Part shown: positions 15,000 to 23,344 of the stretch, one piece after another
How the letters are laid out: each line of letters opens with the position of its first letter
Position numbering within the stretch: position 1 is the first letter of the stretch
Origin: Streptomyces novaecaesareae
GTDB taxonomy: Bacteria > Actinomycetota > Actinomycetes > Streptomycetales > Streptomycetaceae
Direction: 5' to 3'
NCBI RefSeq assembly: GCF_000716875.1
Contig: NZ_JNWQ01000021.1
Location: forward strand, 22,504 to 86,503
Length of the DNA stretch: 64,000 nucleotides
The notes under the pieces: generated by a model
Told to the model about the DNA's origin: nothing
Seen by the model: only the letters and a program-made list of their open reading frames with translations
Databases searched by the model: none
Translations under genes and position numbers: made by a program

Positions 15000-15869
15000 G
15001 TGCCCGTGAACAGGAATCCGACGGTTCGACAGCGACGACTGGCTCGAACCCTCAAAGAGTTGCGGGCTGCTGCGCGGATGACGATGGCTCAGTCCGCCAG
15101 GCAACTGGACTGCGCTGAGAGCAAGATCAGTCGGATCGAGGCTGCGCAGTCCGGTATCAGGCTCGTGGATCTCCGGCTGCTACTTGACCTCTACGGTGTG
15201 ACAGACCAGGCAGCACGTAGCCGGTTGGAGGATCTGGCGCGAGATGGGCGTCTGCGCGGCTGGTGGGACAGGTATTCGGACGCGCTGTCGCCGCTCTATG
15301 CCGACTACATCTCGTTGGAGGCTGATGCCTCGGATGCCTACAGCGTGGAGACCTTCCTCGTCCCGGGCCTGTTGCAGACGGAGGACTACACCCGGGCTGT
15401 CGTTCGAGCGCAGATAGAGGATGCCAGCGTCGAGCAGGTTGAGCAGCTGACGAAGGTTCGGCTGGAACGGCGATCAGTGCTGAAGCGAGAGTCTCCGCTC
15501 CGGCTCTGGGTTGTGTTGTCGGAGTCCGTGCTGAAGCACCAGATCGGTGGGCGAGCGGTGATGCGTGAGCAACTCGACTACCTGGTGACCGTGGCAGATC
15601 AGCCCAACATCAACATCCAGGTGTTGCCGGAGGAATCGGATGTTCATGCCGCACTGTTTGGCCCGCTCGTCATCCTGAGCTTCCCCGAGAGCACCGAGAC
15701 AGACGTCGTGTACGTGGACAGCCTCCTCAGCACGCTCTACATCGAGGAACCGGGAGAGGTCTTCAAGTACTCCAACCTGTTCCGGCGGGCGCTGGCCGAG
15801 TCTCTGCCTCGAAAGGAATCAGTCGCGCTCATCGAGCGCATCGCGAAAGGAAAATACAGTGATGAGTAG
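15000..15869 (+). CDS. Helix-turn-helix regulator with Scr1-like (DUF5753) domain
   Basis: An XRE-type helix-turn-helix (about residues 15-70: RLARTLKELRAAARMTMAQS and SKISRIEA) is followed by the Scr1/DUF5753 region. That region is recognised by WWDRY, YADYISLEADA, VPGLLQTEDYTRAV and the late QVLPEESDVHAALFG. This family, with its DUF397 partner, is hugely expanded in Streptomyces and includes regulators of development and antibiotic production. GTG 15000 is supported by GGGAGG 7 bases upstream. It overlaps the following DUF397 gene by 8 bases. Confidence 0.88.
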   Translation: MPVNRNPTVRQRRLARTLKELRAAARMTMAQSARQLDCAESKISRIEAAQSGIRLVDLRLLLDLYGVTDQAARSRLEDLARDGRLRGWWDRYSDALSPLYADYISLEADASDAYSVETFLVPGLLQTEDYTRAVVRAQIEDASVEQVEQLTKVRLERRSVLKRESPLRLWVVLSESVLKHQIGGRAVMREQLDYLVTVADQPNINIQVLPEESDVHAALFGPLVILSFPESTETDVVYVDSLLSTLYIEEPGEVFKYSNLFRRALAESLPRKESVALIERIAKGKYSDE

Positions 15870-16083
15870 CATCCCCGAGGGTGCGGCTGTTGCTGACCTC
15901 GTCTGGCGAAAGTCATCGTTCTCGGGTGCGCAAAGCAACTGTGTGGAGATGGCGGTCGGCGTGATCGGTGTCGTGCCGGTGCGTGACTCCAAGGACCCGG
16001 ACGGTCCTGTGCTGATCTTCCCGGCTGATGCTTGGGCTTCGTTCGTCACCGGGGTCAAAGGTGGGGAGTTTCCGGGCCTCTGA
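15862..16083 (+). CDS. DUF397 domain protein
   Basis: The hallmark of DUF397 is present: WRKSSFSGAQSNCVEMA, then VVPVRDSKDPDGPVLIFPAD and AWASFVTGVKGGEF. The 73-residue protein pairs with the Scr1-type regulator whose gene it overlaps, the usual regulator-partner arrangement. A GTG codon three bases earlier is an alternative start. The role is regulatory, probably by binding the upstream regulator. Confidence 0.9.
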   Translation: MSSIPEGAAVADLVWRKSSFSGAQSNCVEMAVGVIGVVPVRDSKDPDGPVLIFPADAWASFVTGVKGGEFPGL

Positions 16084-16092
16084 GCCCCAACC

Positions 16093-16131
16093 GTGGTGCC
16101 CCGCGCGGGCTGTGGCCGGGCGGGGCACCAC
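16093..16131. terminator. Hairpin between convergent genes
   Basis: 11-bp arms (16093-16103 with 16121-16131) lie just after the DUF397 stop and before the convergent gene's stop at 16139. Confidence 0.7.
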
Positions 16132-16138
16132 CGCTCTA

Positions 16139-16615
16139 TCAGGTGAGGTTGTCGACCCAGAAGAAGATGGTCCGCAGGACGGCGCCCGGGGCGCCGGCGC
16201 CGAAGCCGAGAATCATGGCCTGGCCGATCGCGACGTCCGTCGGGTCGATGCCTTGGGACCAGGTGATCCGGGCGTCGAGGCCGGGGATGGTGTGGCCGGG
16301 GGCATAGGACCGGAAGCTGCCGCGGGCGTGGGCGATGAGGGTGCTGTTGCGCCACAACTCCGCCCGGCGTAGGCCTTTGGGCCTCAGCTCGTAGGTGCGG
16401 TCGCCCACGACAGCCGTCCGAGTACGGTTGCGGGTCCGGCTGGTCGGGATGTTGTGCCCGCCCATGTTGATCGCGCCATGGTCGCGGTCGGGCACGACCG
16501 TGACGGTGGGCATCCCCGTTCCGTGCACGCGTGCGACAACGGACGGCCAGCGGTCATGACTGATCTGTATCGGTCCGAAGGGGCCGTCGATCACACGCTG
16601 TTGGAGCTTGGACAT
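16139..16615 (-). CDS. Hypothetical protein (158 residues)
   Basis: Begins MSKLQQRVIDGPFGPIQISH, with AGGAG about 10 bases upstream of ATG 16615. The middle contains GAINMGGHNIPTSRTRNR and an RTYELRPKGLRRAEL stretch; the C-terminus is hydrophobic (AMILGFGAGAPGAVLRTIFF) and could be one membrane segment or a buried helix. No family is recognised. It occupies the place after nrdB where S. coelicolor has the regulator nrdS, but has no helix-turn-helix and is not related. A strong terminator separates it from nrdB. Confidence 0.55.
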   Translation of the reverse strand: MSKLQQRVIDGPFGPIQISHDRWPSVVARVHGTGMPTVTVVPDRDHGAINMGGHNIPTSRTRNRTRTAVVGDRTYELRPKGLRRAELWRNSTLIAHARGSFRSYAPGHTIPGLDARITWSQGIDPTDVAIGQAMILGFGAGAPGAVLRTIFFWVDNLT

Positions 16616-16644
16616 GCCTGGGCTACTCCTGAACACCGGGTATC

Positions 16645-16681
16645 AAACAGCGGAGCTGCCATGACGGCAGCTCCGCTGTTT
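16645..16681 (-). terminator. Intrinsic terminator of nrdAB
   Basis: A perfect 16-bp stem (16645-16660 with 16666-16681) lies 17 bp after the nrdB stop. In the nrdB direction the stem ends in GTTT. Confidence 0.85.
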
Positions 16682-16697
16682 GCTGAACGAGGGTGCT

Positions 16698-17714
16698 TTA
16701 GAACTCGTCGTCGAAGGACACCGAGCCCTCGACCGCGACCTGGTACGCCGACACCCGGCGCTCGAAGAAGTTGGTCAGCTCCTGCACGTTCTGCAGCTCC
16801 ATGAAGCCGAACGGGTTGGCCGAGCCGTACCGGATCGGCAGGCCCAGACGCGCCAGGCGCTGGTCGGCGACAGCCTGCAGGTACTCCCGCATCGACGCCG
16901 TGTTCATGCCGGGCAGGCCCTCGCCGCACAGGTCCTGGGCGAACTGGAGCTCGGCCTCGACGGCCTCCTCCAGCATCTCCGTGACCTGCTTGGCCATCTC
17001 GTCGTCGAAGAGGTCGGGCTCCTCCTCGCGGACGGTGTCCACCACGGAGAACGCGAAGTCCATGTGCATGGACTCGTCGCGGAACACCCAGTTGGTACCG
17101 GTGGCCAGGCCGTGCAGCAGGCCACGCGACCGGAACCAGTACACGTACGCGAACGCGCCGTAGAAGAACAGACCCTCCACGCACGCCGCGAAGCAGATCA
17201 GGTTGAGCAGGAACGCCCGCCTGTCCTCCTTGCTCTGCAGCGAGTCGATGTGGTCGACCGCGTTCATGTACTTGAAGCAGAACTGGGCCTTCTGGTGGAT
17301 GGAGGGGATGTTCTCCACCGCGGCGAAGGCCGCGTTGCGGTCCTCCGGGTCCGGAAGGTAGGTGTCGAGCAGCGTCAGGTAGAACTGGACGTGCACGGCC
17401 TCCTCGAACAGCTGGCGCGACAGGTACAGCCGCGCCTCCGGGGAGTTGATGTGCTTGTAGAGGCTCAGCACGACGTTGTTCGCGACGATCGAGTCACCGG
17501 TCGCGAAGAAGGCGACCAGCCGGCCGATCATGTGCCGCTCGCCCTCGCTCAGCTTGGCGAGGTCGGCGACGTCGGAGTGCAGGTCCACCTCCTCGACCGT
17601 CCAGGTGTTCTTGATCGCATCCCGGTACCGGTCGTAGAACGACGGGTAGCGCATCGGGCGCAGGGTCAGCTCGAACCCGGGGTCGAGCAGCATCTTCTCG
17701 CGGTCGTCGGACAT
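16698..17714 (-). CDS. nrdB: Ribonucleoside-diphosphate reductase, class Ia beta subunit (radical-generating)
   Basis: The small subunit carries the di-iron centre and tyrosyl radical of class I ribonucleotide reductase. All expected residues are visible: D74, E105, H108, E180, E214 and H217 as iron ligands, and Y112 four residues after H108 as the radical tyrosine, so this is not a Tyr-less subclass. Length (338 residues) is normal. ATG 17714 shares one base with the nrdA stop (TAATG), so translation is coupled. The operon is expected to be repressed by NrdR and by coenzyme B12. In S. coelicolor the gene after nrdB is the regulator nrdS; here a terminator follows instead. Confidence 0.95.
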   Translation of the reverse strand: MSDDREKMLLDPGFELTLRPMRYPSFYDRYRDAIKNTWTVEEVDLHSDVADLAKLSEGERHMIGRLVAFFATGDSIVANNVVLSLYKHINSPEARLYLSRQLFEEAVHVQFYLTLLDTYLPDPEDRNAAFAAVENIPSIHQKAQFCFKYMNAVDHIDSLQSKEDRRAFLLNLICFAACVEGLFFYGAFAYVYWFRSRGLLHGLATGTNWVFRDESMHMDFAFSVVDTVREEEPDLFDDEMAKQVTEMLEEAVEAELQFAQDLCGEGLPGMNTASMREYLQAVADQRLARLGLPIRYGSANPFGFMELQNVQELTNFFERRVSAYQVAVEGSVSFDDEF

Positions 17715-20143
17715 TACTGGCAGGCCTCGCAGGACTCGGGGTTCTCCAGGGAGCAGGCGAGGGCGGCTTCCTGCTCCGGGGTGAGGGTCGGGGTGTTGAC
17801 CGGCACGGGCGCGGCGGCGCGGGCGGCGCCGGGGGCGGCCTGGGCGATGCGGGTGGCCGGGCGGGAGCGCAGGTAGTAGGTGGTCTTGAGACCGACCTTC
17901 CACGCGTAGGCGTACATCGAGCTGAGCTTGCCGATGGTCGGCGCCGCCATGAAGAGGTTCAGCGACTGGCTCTGGTCGAGGTACGGCATGCGCGCCGCGG
18001 CCAGGTCGATCAGGGCGCGCTGCGGCAGCTCCCAGGCGGTGCGGTACAGCGAGCGGACCTCGGCGGGCAGCCAGTTCAGGTCCTGGACCGAGCCGTTGGC
18101 GTCGCGCAGCGAGTCGCGGGTCTGCTGGTCCCAGACGCCGAGCTCCTTGAGCTCGCGCACCAGGTACGGGTTGACCTGCAGGAACTCGCCGCTCAGCGTC
18201 TCGCGCTTGAACAGGTTGGACACCTGCGGCTCGATGCACTCGTACACGCCGGCGATGGAGGCGATGGTCGCGGTCGGGGCGATCGCGAGCAGCAGCGAGT
18301 TGCGCAGGCCGGTCTCGGCGATGCGGGCGCGCAGCGCCGTCCAGCGGTCGGCCCACTGCGGGGCGGCCGTCGGGAAGTGGTCGATGTGCAGTTCGCCGCG
18401 GGCGGCGCGGGTCTCGCCGTACGCCTCGTGGCGGCCGAGCTGCTCGGCCAGGTCGGCGGAGCGCTCGTAGGCGGTGAGCATGATGCGCTCGGCGATCAGC
18501 GTGGAGAGGCGGGCGGCGTCTGCTGAGTCGAAGTCGATCCGCAGCTTGAAGAAGACGTCCTGAAGGCCCATCACGCCGAGGCCGACCGGGCGCCAGCGGG
18601 AGTTGGAGGTGCCGGCCTCGGTGGTCGGGTAGAAGTTGATGTCCACCACGCGGTCGAGGAAGGTGACGGCGGTGCGGACGGTGGCGTCGAGGCGCTCCCA
18701 GTCCATGGCGTTGATCAGGTCATCGGCGCGGGCGTCGAGAGCCACGTGCGCGCCGAGGTTGACGGAGCCGAGGTTGCAGACGGCGGTCTCGGAGTCGTCC
18801 GTGACCTCCAGGATCTCGGTGCACAGGTTGGAGGAGTGCACCGTGCGGCCCGGCAGCGCGGTCTGGTTGGCGGCGCGGTTGGAGGCGTCCTTGAAGGTCA
18901 TCCAGCCGTTGCCGGTCTGCGCCAGGGTGCGCATCATGCGGGCGTACAGGGTCTGCGCGGGGATCGTGCGGACGGCCTTGCCGGCCAGCTCGGCCTTGCG
19001 GTAGGCCTCGTCGAAGTCGGCGCCCCACAGGTCGACCAGCTCGGGCACGTCGGCCGGGGAGAACAGCGACCAGTCCTCGTTGGCGTTGACCCGGCGCATG
19101 AACTCGTCCGGGATCCAGTGCGCCAGGTTGAGGTTGTGGGTGCGGCGGGCCTCTTCGCCGGTGTTGTCGCGGAGCTCCAGGAACTCCTCGATGTCGGCGT
19201 GCCAGGTCTCCAGGTAGACGCAGGCGGCGCCCTTGCGGCGGCCGCCCTGGTTGACGGCGGCGACGGAGGAGTCGAGGGTGCGCAGGAACGGCACGATGCC
19301 GTTGGACTTGCCGTTGGTGCCGCGGATCAGGCTGCCGCGCGAGCGGATGCGCGAGTAGGACAGGCCGATGCCGCCGGCGTGCTTGGACAGGCGGGCGATC
19401 TGCGCGTAGCGGTTGTAGATCGAGTCCAGGTTGTCCAGCGGGGAGTCGAGCAGGTAGCAGCTCGACATCTGCGGGTGCCGGGTGCCGGAGTTGAAGAGCG
19501 TCGGCGAGGAGGTCAGGTACTCCAGGCGGCTCATCAGGCCGTACAGCTCGGCCACCTCGCGCACGGACTGCTCGTTGTCGCCGACCGCCAGGCCACAGGC
19601 GACGCGGAGCAGGAAGTGCTGCGGGGTCTCGATCACCTTGCGGGTGATCGGGTGGCGCAGCAGGTAGCGGGACTGCACGGTGCGCAGGCCGAAGTACTCG
19701 AAGCGGTCGTCGCCCGCGGTGTCGATCAGCGCGTCCAGGGCGGCGGCGTGCTTGGCGACGAACTCCGCGGTGGTGTCGCCGATCAGGCCCTCGGTGTGGC
19801 CGACGGCGATCGAGGCGGAGAAGGACGTGGAGCCCTGGCTGTTCGCCTCGTCGACGATCTCCAGGGCGAGCAGGCGGGCGGCCAGCTTCGAGTACTGGGG
19901 GTCCTCGGCGATCATCGACGCGGCGGCGTCCACGGCCAGCCCGCGCAGCTCGGCGAAGTCCGAGCCGGCGTGGCGGCCGCGCAGCGCGGCAGCGGCGACG
20001 TGGCCGGGGTCGACCTCGGGGAGGTCGGCGCTGCGGTCGGTGAGCAGCCGCAGCAGGGCGCCGCCGGGGTCGGTGACCGTCGGGTCGGTGAAGGCGGTAC
20101 CGGAGCCCTGGGCGGGCAGGGTGGCTGAGGCAGCGGTGGTCAA
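17714..20143 (-). CDS. nrdA: Ribonucleoside-diphosphate reductase, class Ia alpha (catalytic) subunit
   Basis: Reduces ribonucleoside diphosphates to deoxy forms. Catalytic residues are in place: C229 and C456 (reducing pair), N439-C441-E443 in NLCTE (thiyl radical site), the Y756-Y757 pair that relays the radical, and the C-terminal CEAC that reloads electrons. TTG 20143 is chosen because AGGAGAG lies ahead. The N-terminus (about residues 40-95) resembles only the second half of an ATP-cone and lacks the initial V-x-KRDG element, so classical dATP inhibition at that site is doubtful. The 5' leader is a cobalamin riboswitch. Confidence 0.95.
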   Translation of the reverse strand: MTTAASATLPAQGSGTAFTDPTVTDPGGALLRLLTDRSADLPEVDPGHVAAAALRGRHAGSDFAELRGLAVDAAASMIAEDPQYSKLAARLLALEIVDEANSQGSTSFSASIAVGHTEGLIGDTTAEFVAKHAAALDALIDTAGDDRFEYFGLRTVQSRYLLRHPITRKVIETPQHFLLRVACGLAVGDNEQSVREVAELYGLMSRLEYLTSSPTLFNSGTRHPQMSSCYLLDSPLDNLDSIYNRYAQIARLSKHAGGIGLSYSRIRSRGSLIRGTNGKSNGIVPFLRTLDSSVAAVNQGGRRKGAACVYLETWHADIEEFLELRDNTGEEARRTHNLNLAHWIPDEFMRRVNANEDWSLFSPADVPELVDLWGADFDEAYRKAELAGKAVRTIPAQTLYARMMRTLAQTGNGWMTFKDASNRAANQTALPGRTVHSSNLCTEILEVTDDSETAVCNLGSVNLGAHVALDARADDLINAMDWERLDATVRTAVTFLDRVVDINFYPTTEAGTSNSRWRPVGLGVMGLQDVFFKLRIDFDSADAARLSTLIAERIMLTAYERSADLAEQLGRHEAYGETRAARGELHIDHFPTAAPQWADRWTALRARIAETGLRNSLLLAIAPTATIASIAGVYECIEPQVSNLFKRETLSGEFLQVNPYLVRELKELGVWDQQTRDSLRDANGSVQDLNWLPAEVRSLYRTAWELPQRALIDLAAARMPYLDQSQSLNLFMAAPTIGKLSSMYAYAWKVGLKTTYYLRSRPATRIAQAAPGAARAAAPVPVNTPTLTPEQEAALACSLENPESCEACQ

Positions 20144-20320
20144 GGCGCTCTCTCCTGGCGGCGATCGGCGGCGGTGATCGGGGCCACCGGGCCGATCGGG
20201 GCAGGGGAGCACGGCACGAACGCAAAACGGCGTCGCGCGACGGTTACTCCCCGGCCCGCCCGCGAGGCCCGGAGGGGTACTGCTGGTGCTGGCGCGGCCT
20301 CTTGCGGGAGGGCCGTGGCG

Positions 20321-20435
20321 CACGCTGACGGCAGGTACTCGGACTCGCGGGTACGGCTGCTTGGCCCGCCCGCTCACCGCTGCGGGGCAGTCCCGGATTC
20401 GCACCGGGTTCCCCTGCGTCGACAGCAGGATTGAG
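20321..20435 (-). promoter_or_regulatory. Cobalamin (adenosylcobalamin) riboswitch of nrdAB
   Basis: Read on the minus strand, conserved core segments occur in order: AGGGGAACCCGGTG, GAATCCGGGACTGCCCCGC, then AGTCCGAGTACCTGCC and GTCAG. The aptamer lies upstream of nrdA with about 175 bases of expression platform before TTG 20143, including complementary G/C tracts around 20245-20285. B12-dependent repression of class Ia nrdABS by such a riboswitch is known in S. coelicolor, where it favours the B12-dependent class II enzyme. Confidence 0.92.
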
Positions 20436-20480
20436 CATACATGTAGTGCCGCCGGACTGTGGCGGCACCATATGTTGTGC
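20434..20480 (-). promoter_or_regulatory. Tandem NrdR boxes over the nrdAB promoter
   Basis: Two 16-bp boxes, AGCATACATGTAGTGC (20434-20449) and GCACCATATGTTGTGC (20465-20480), are 31 bp apart centre to centre, the three-turn spacing known for NrdR. Between them is a further inverted repeat GTGCCGCC...GGCGGCAC. On the minus strand the lower box contains TATGCT, a likely -10 hexamer, just upstream of the riboswitch. Confidence 0.82.
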
Positions 20481-20517
20481 CTGTCGTGTCGGCCGTGCGG
20501 GCGGGCCCGGTGGCCGG

Positions 20518-22227
20518 TCAGTGCTTGAGATAGACCTTGTACGTGCTCGAATCGCCGGTCGGCGAGGTGAACTGGGCGACCAGCCGGTAGTGCCCGCTGC
20601 CCGCCAGGGCGTCGCTCAGGGCCCGGTCGGTGGCCCGCGGCGCGGTGCTGTCGAGGACGACCATCGTGAACCAGCCGTCGCGGATCGCGGCGGTGCTGCC
20701 GTCGTCGCCGTGGTGCTGCACGCCGGCGCCGTCGCGGTAGTCCGTCCCGGCGCGGGCCGAGACCCACTGCTCGGGCTTGCTGACCGCGCCGAGGTAGTAC
20801 TCGGCGAGTCCGTCGACCTCGGTGAGGTAGTGGCCCTGCGGCTCCGTGTGGACCCGCAGGACGGCCAGCAGGCGGCCGGAGTCGGGCCCGTTCTGGTAGC
20901 GCAGGGCGGACTGCTCCAGGCCGAGGGCGAGCAGTGCGACCCAGACCAGGATGCCGAGCTGGGGGTGGCGGAAGTGGGCGCCGACCAGCCGGGTCAGGCC
21001 GACCCCGGCGAGCGGGGCGGCGAGCAGCATGCCGTAGCCGAGGTGGCGGAACAGCGCGCCGGAGGTGCCGGTCCACAGGTGGGCGGCCGGGACGAGCAGG
21101 GCGGTGGCGGTCAGCGCGGTGCCGAGCAGGGCGCGCCGGGCCCGGGAGGTCGGGGCGGCGTCCTTCTCGGGGGCGTCGTGCTCGGTCATCTGCTCGCGGC
21201 GGGCGTAGGCGATGGTGCCGGCCACCGCGAGGACCGTGAACAGGCCGCCCCACTGGAGGGTGGAGAGCAGGATGGCGCCGGCCGAGCCGGGGGCGTTGCC
21301 GTGCGAGGGCGACCACCCGGCGACCTCGCCGAGGGTGCCGTACGGCAGCAGCAGGACGACGGTGCCGGCGGCCAGCAGCAGGGCGCGCAGGGCGGCCGGG
21401 CCGGGCCTGCCGCCCGGGCGGGCGGTGGCCAGCGCGAGGGCGACCAGCGCGGGGACGGCGAGGGCGGCGGAGTACGCGACGGCGCAGGCCAGCGCGAGGG
21501 CCGGGGCGGCCGTCAGGACGAGGGCCGGATGTCGCCGGGAGGTGAACACGACGGCCCAGGCGGCGAGCGCGACCAGCAGCACGGCCAGGGCCTCGGGGGC
21601 GGCGTAGAAGCCGACCACGACGGTGGACTGCAGCACGGCGTAGACGGCTATCGCGCAGATCGCGACCCGCTCGTTGAACAGCCGCCGGGTCAGCGAGTAC
21701 ACCAGCACCGTGGTGAGCAGCGCGAAGCCGAGGCTGAGCAGCCGGGTGCCCCAGATGCCGTTGGCGTCGGCGGCCGCGCCGGCCAGCGGCGGGTAGAGCC
21801 AGGGCGAGCCGTTGATCCGGTCCACCAGGTCGGTGGTGACCGGGGTGCCGTGCAGCAGGTGGGCGAGCTGCTGGCGGCCGGCGACCATGGCGGCGGCCTC
21901 GTCGGGGTGCGCGGCGGCGAGCAGGCGCAGCGAGAGTGCGGCCTGGACGGCCAGGACGGCGCCGAGCAGGCCGCGGGCGATCCAGCGGCGGCGGGGGCTG
22001 GTGCCCGGGTCCCAGCCGATCGCGGGGACCTGGGGGATGGTGTACGGGGCCAGCTCGACGCGGTCGGGGTTGTCGACGGGTACGGGTGCGGGCGTGGCCG
22101 GGTCCGTGGCCGATTTCGGGTCCTCGGCCGCCGTGCGGGGTGCCGGGACGTCCGGTTCCGGTGCCGGGCCGGCGGGGTTCTTCGGGGTGCCGGCGGGGTT
22201 CTTCGGGGAGAGGTCGCTGTTCATCAT
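20518..22227 (-). CDS. Polytopic membrane glycosyltransferase, GT39/ArnT-like
   Basis: A 569-residue protein with a long Pro/Ala-rich cytoplasmic leader (about 75 residues) followed by around ten hydrophobic segments, beginning GLLGAVLAVQAALSLRLLAA. Its first outer loop contains AAAHPDEAAAMVAGRQQLAH, with the acidic residue expected of lipid-phosphosugar-using GT39/GT83 enzymes. A hydrophilic extracytoplasmic C-terminal domain of about 130 residues ends the protein. It is related in layout and sequence (HLLHGTPV) to the product of 28145-29830. The start overlaps the GH26 stop, placing it third in a minus-strand operon after the GT2 and GH26 genes. It probably transfers a sugar from a polyprenyl donor outside the membrane; substrate unknown. 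Confidence 0.7.
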   Translation of the reverse strand: MMNSDLSPKNPAGTPKNPAGPAPEPDVPAPRTAAEDPKSATDPATPAPVPVDNPDRVELAPYTIPQVPAIGWDPGTSPRRRWIARGLLGAVLAVQAALSLRLLAAAHPDEAAAMVAGRQQLAHLLHGTPVTTDLVDRINGSPWLYPPLAGAAADANGIWGTRLLSLGFALLTTVLVYSLTRRLFNERVAICAIAVYAVLQSTVVVGFYAAPEALAVLLVALAAWAVVFTSRRHPALVLTAAPALALACAVAYSAALAVPALVALALATARPGGRPGPAALRALLLAAGTVVLLLPYGTLGEVAGWSPSHGNAPGSAGAILLSTLQWGGLFTVLAVAGTIAYARREQMTEHDAPEKDAAPTSRARRALLGTALTATALLVPAAHLWTGTSGALFRHLGYGMLLAAPLAGVGLTRLVGAHFRHPQLGILVWVALLALGLEQSALRYQNGPDSGRLLAVLRVHTEPQGHYLTEVDGLAEYYLGAVSKPEQWVSARAGTDYRDGAGVQHHGDDGSTAAIRDGWFTMVVLDSTAPRATDRALSDALAGSGHYRLVAQFTSPTGDSSTYKVYLKH

Positions 22228-23339
22228 GGGTTCCGGAGGTCGAAGCCGTAGCGGGGGGCGGACACCCGCTGCTTGAAGGCGGCGAGGGTGTCCGGAACGG
22301 TCTCGACCCGCCAGTCCGCCCGCTTGATCATGTTGAACCAGATGAAGCCGACGATGTCGTCGTGCGCCTCCATCCCGGAGAACAGCTGGTCGACGAAGGC
22401 CTGTTGGTGTCTGCCCTGCTCGGCGGCGGTCTCGCTGATGAAGAAGGGCTTCTTGCAGAAGGTGCGGATCTCGGCCATGGTCGGCCCGTACAGGGCCTCG
22501 AAGGTCTTGGGGCCGTCGTTGGTGAAGTAGCCGGTCATGCCGGCCCAGTCGACGTAGGTGTCGCCGGGGTAGTACGGCGCCAGGCGGGTGTTGGGCGCGG
22601 GGACGGTGATGTTGGGGCTCCAGACCCAGATCACGTTGGTCGCGCCGGCCTGGTCGAAGAGGTCGTGGACGTGGCGCCAGGCGGCGACGAAGTCCTGGGG
22701 GCTGGCAGCCTGGCGGCCCCACGGGTACCAGTCGCCGTTCATCTCGTGCGCGATGCTGATGGCGATCGGCAGGTTGAGCTTGGCGACGGCCTTGGCGACG
22801 CCGCGCACGTAGTCGTCGGTGTCGCCGGCCGCGATCGCGGCGAGCGAGGGGTCGTGCGGCTCCCAGGCCATGAAGGGCAGTGCGCCGGCCTCGTGGATCC
22901 GGCGCACGCCGGCGGTGTCGAAGCCGCCCTTCCAGTGGGCGTAGAACTCCAGGACGTTGGGCTGCTTGCCGACCGTGCCGGTGTAGGCGGGCAGCGCGTC
23001 CATGGTGGCGGGCACGCCGGGCAGGGCGGCGCCGAGGTACTTGTTCTTCGGCTGGAGCAGCGGCGTGACGTCGTACGGGACGCCGGCCGGCAGGGCCTTG
23101 GGCTTGGCGGCCGTGGACGGGGCGGGTGCACCCGCAGAAGGGGTCGCGGTGCCCGCAGATGGGGCCGCGGCGCCCGGGGTGGCGGCCGCGGTGGCCGGGG
23201 CCGGTGCGGCGAGGCCCTCCTGCATCGCGAAGCCCGGGTCCTCGGGGCCGCAGGCGGTGGTGAGCAGCAGTCCGGCGGTCAGCAGGGGGAGCGCCAGCCG
23301 GCGACGGAGCCGGCCGGCCCGTCGGGGGTGGGCGGTCAT
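22224..23339 (-). CDS. Lipoprotein glycoside hydrolase, GH26-like (mannanase/glucanase fold)
   Basis: The N-terminus has Arg residues, a hydrophobic stretch and the lipobox LLTTAC, so the protein is a surface lipoprotein. An Ala/Pro/Thr linker (about residues 35-80) leads to a TIM-barrel-like domain. AHEMNGDWYPWG carries the probable acid/base Glu and FFISETAAEQ the probable nucleophile Glu, the pattern of clan A family GH26. WSPN and FIWFN lie at expected strand ends. The substrate is likely a beta-linked glycan. The gene lies 5 bp after the cellulose-synthase-like GT2, a pairing that recalls bacterial cellulose operons with a dedicated endoglucanase. Confidence 0.78.
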   Translation of the reverse strand: MTAHPRRAGRLRRRLALPLLTAGLLLTTACGPEDPGFAMQEGLAAPAPATAAATPGAAAPSAGTATPSAGAPAPSTAAKPKALPAGVPYDVTPLLQPKNKYLGAALPGVPATMDALPAYTGTVGKQPNVLEFYAHWKGGFDTAGVRRIHEAGALPFMAWEPHDPSLAAIAAGDTDDYVRGVAKAVAKLNLPIAISIAHEMNGDWYPWGRQAASPQDFVAAWRHVHDLFDQAGATNVIWVWSPNITVPAPNTRLAPYYPGDTYVDWAGMTGYFTNDGPKTFEALYGPTMAEIRTFCKKPFFISETAAEQGRHQQAFVDQLFSGMEAHDDIVGFIWFNMIKRADWRVETVPDTLAAFKQRVSAPRYGFDLRNP

Positions 23340-23344
23340 GGCGA

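Noticed and set aside
17714..21316. nrdA starting far upstream (1200 codons)
   Set aside because: The upstream part crosses the riboswitch and NrdR boxes and has no homologous motif. TTG 20143 with a proper ribosome site fits the family length.
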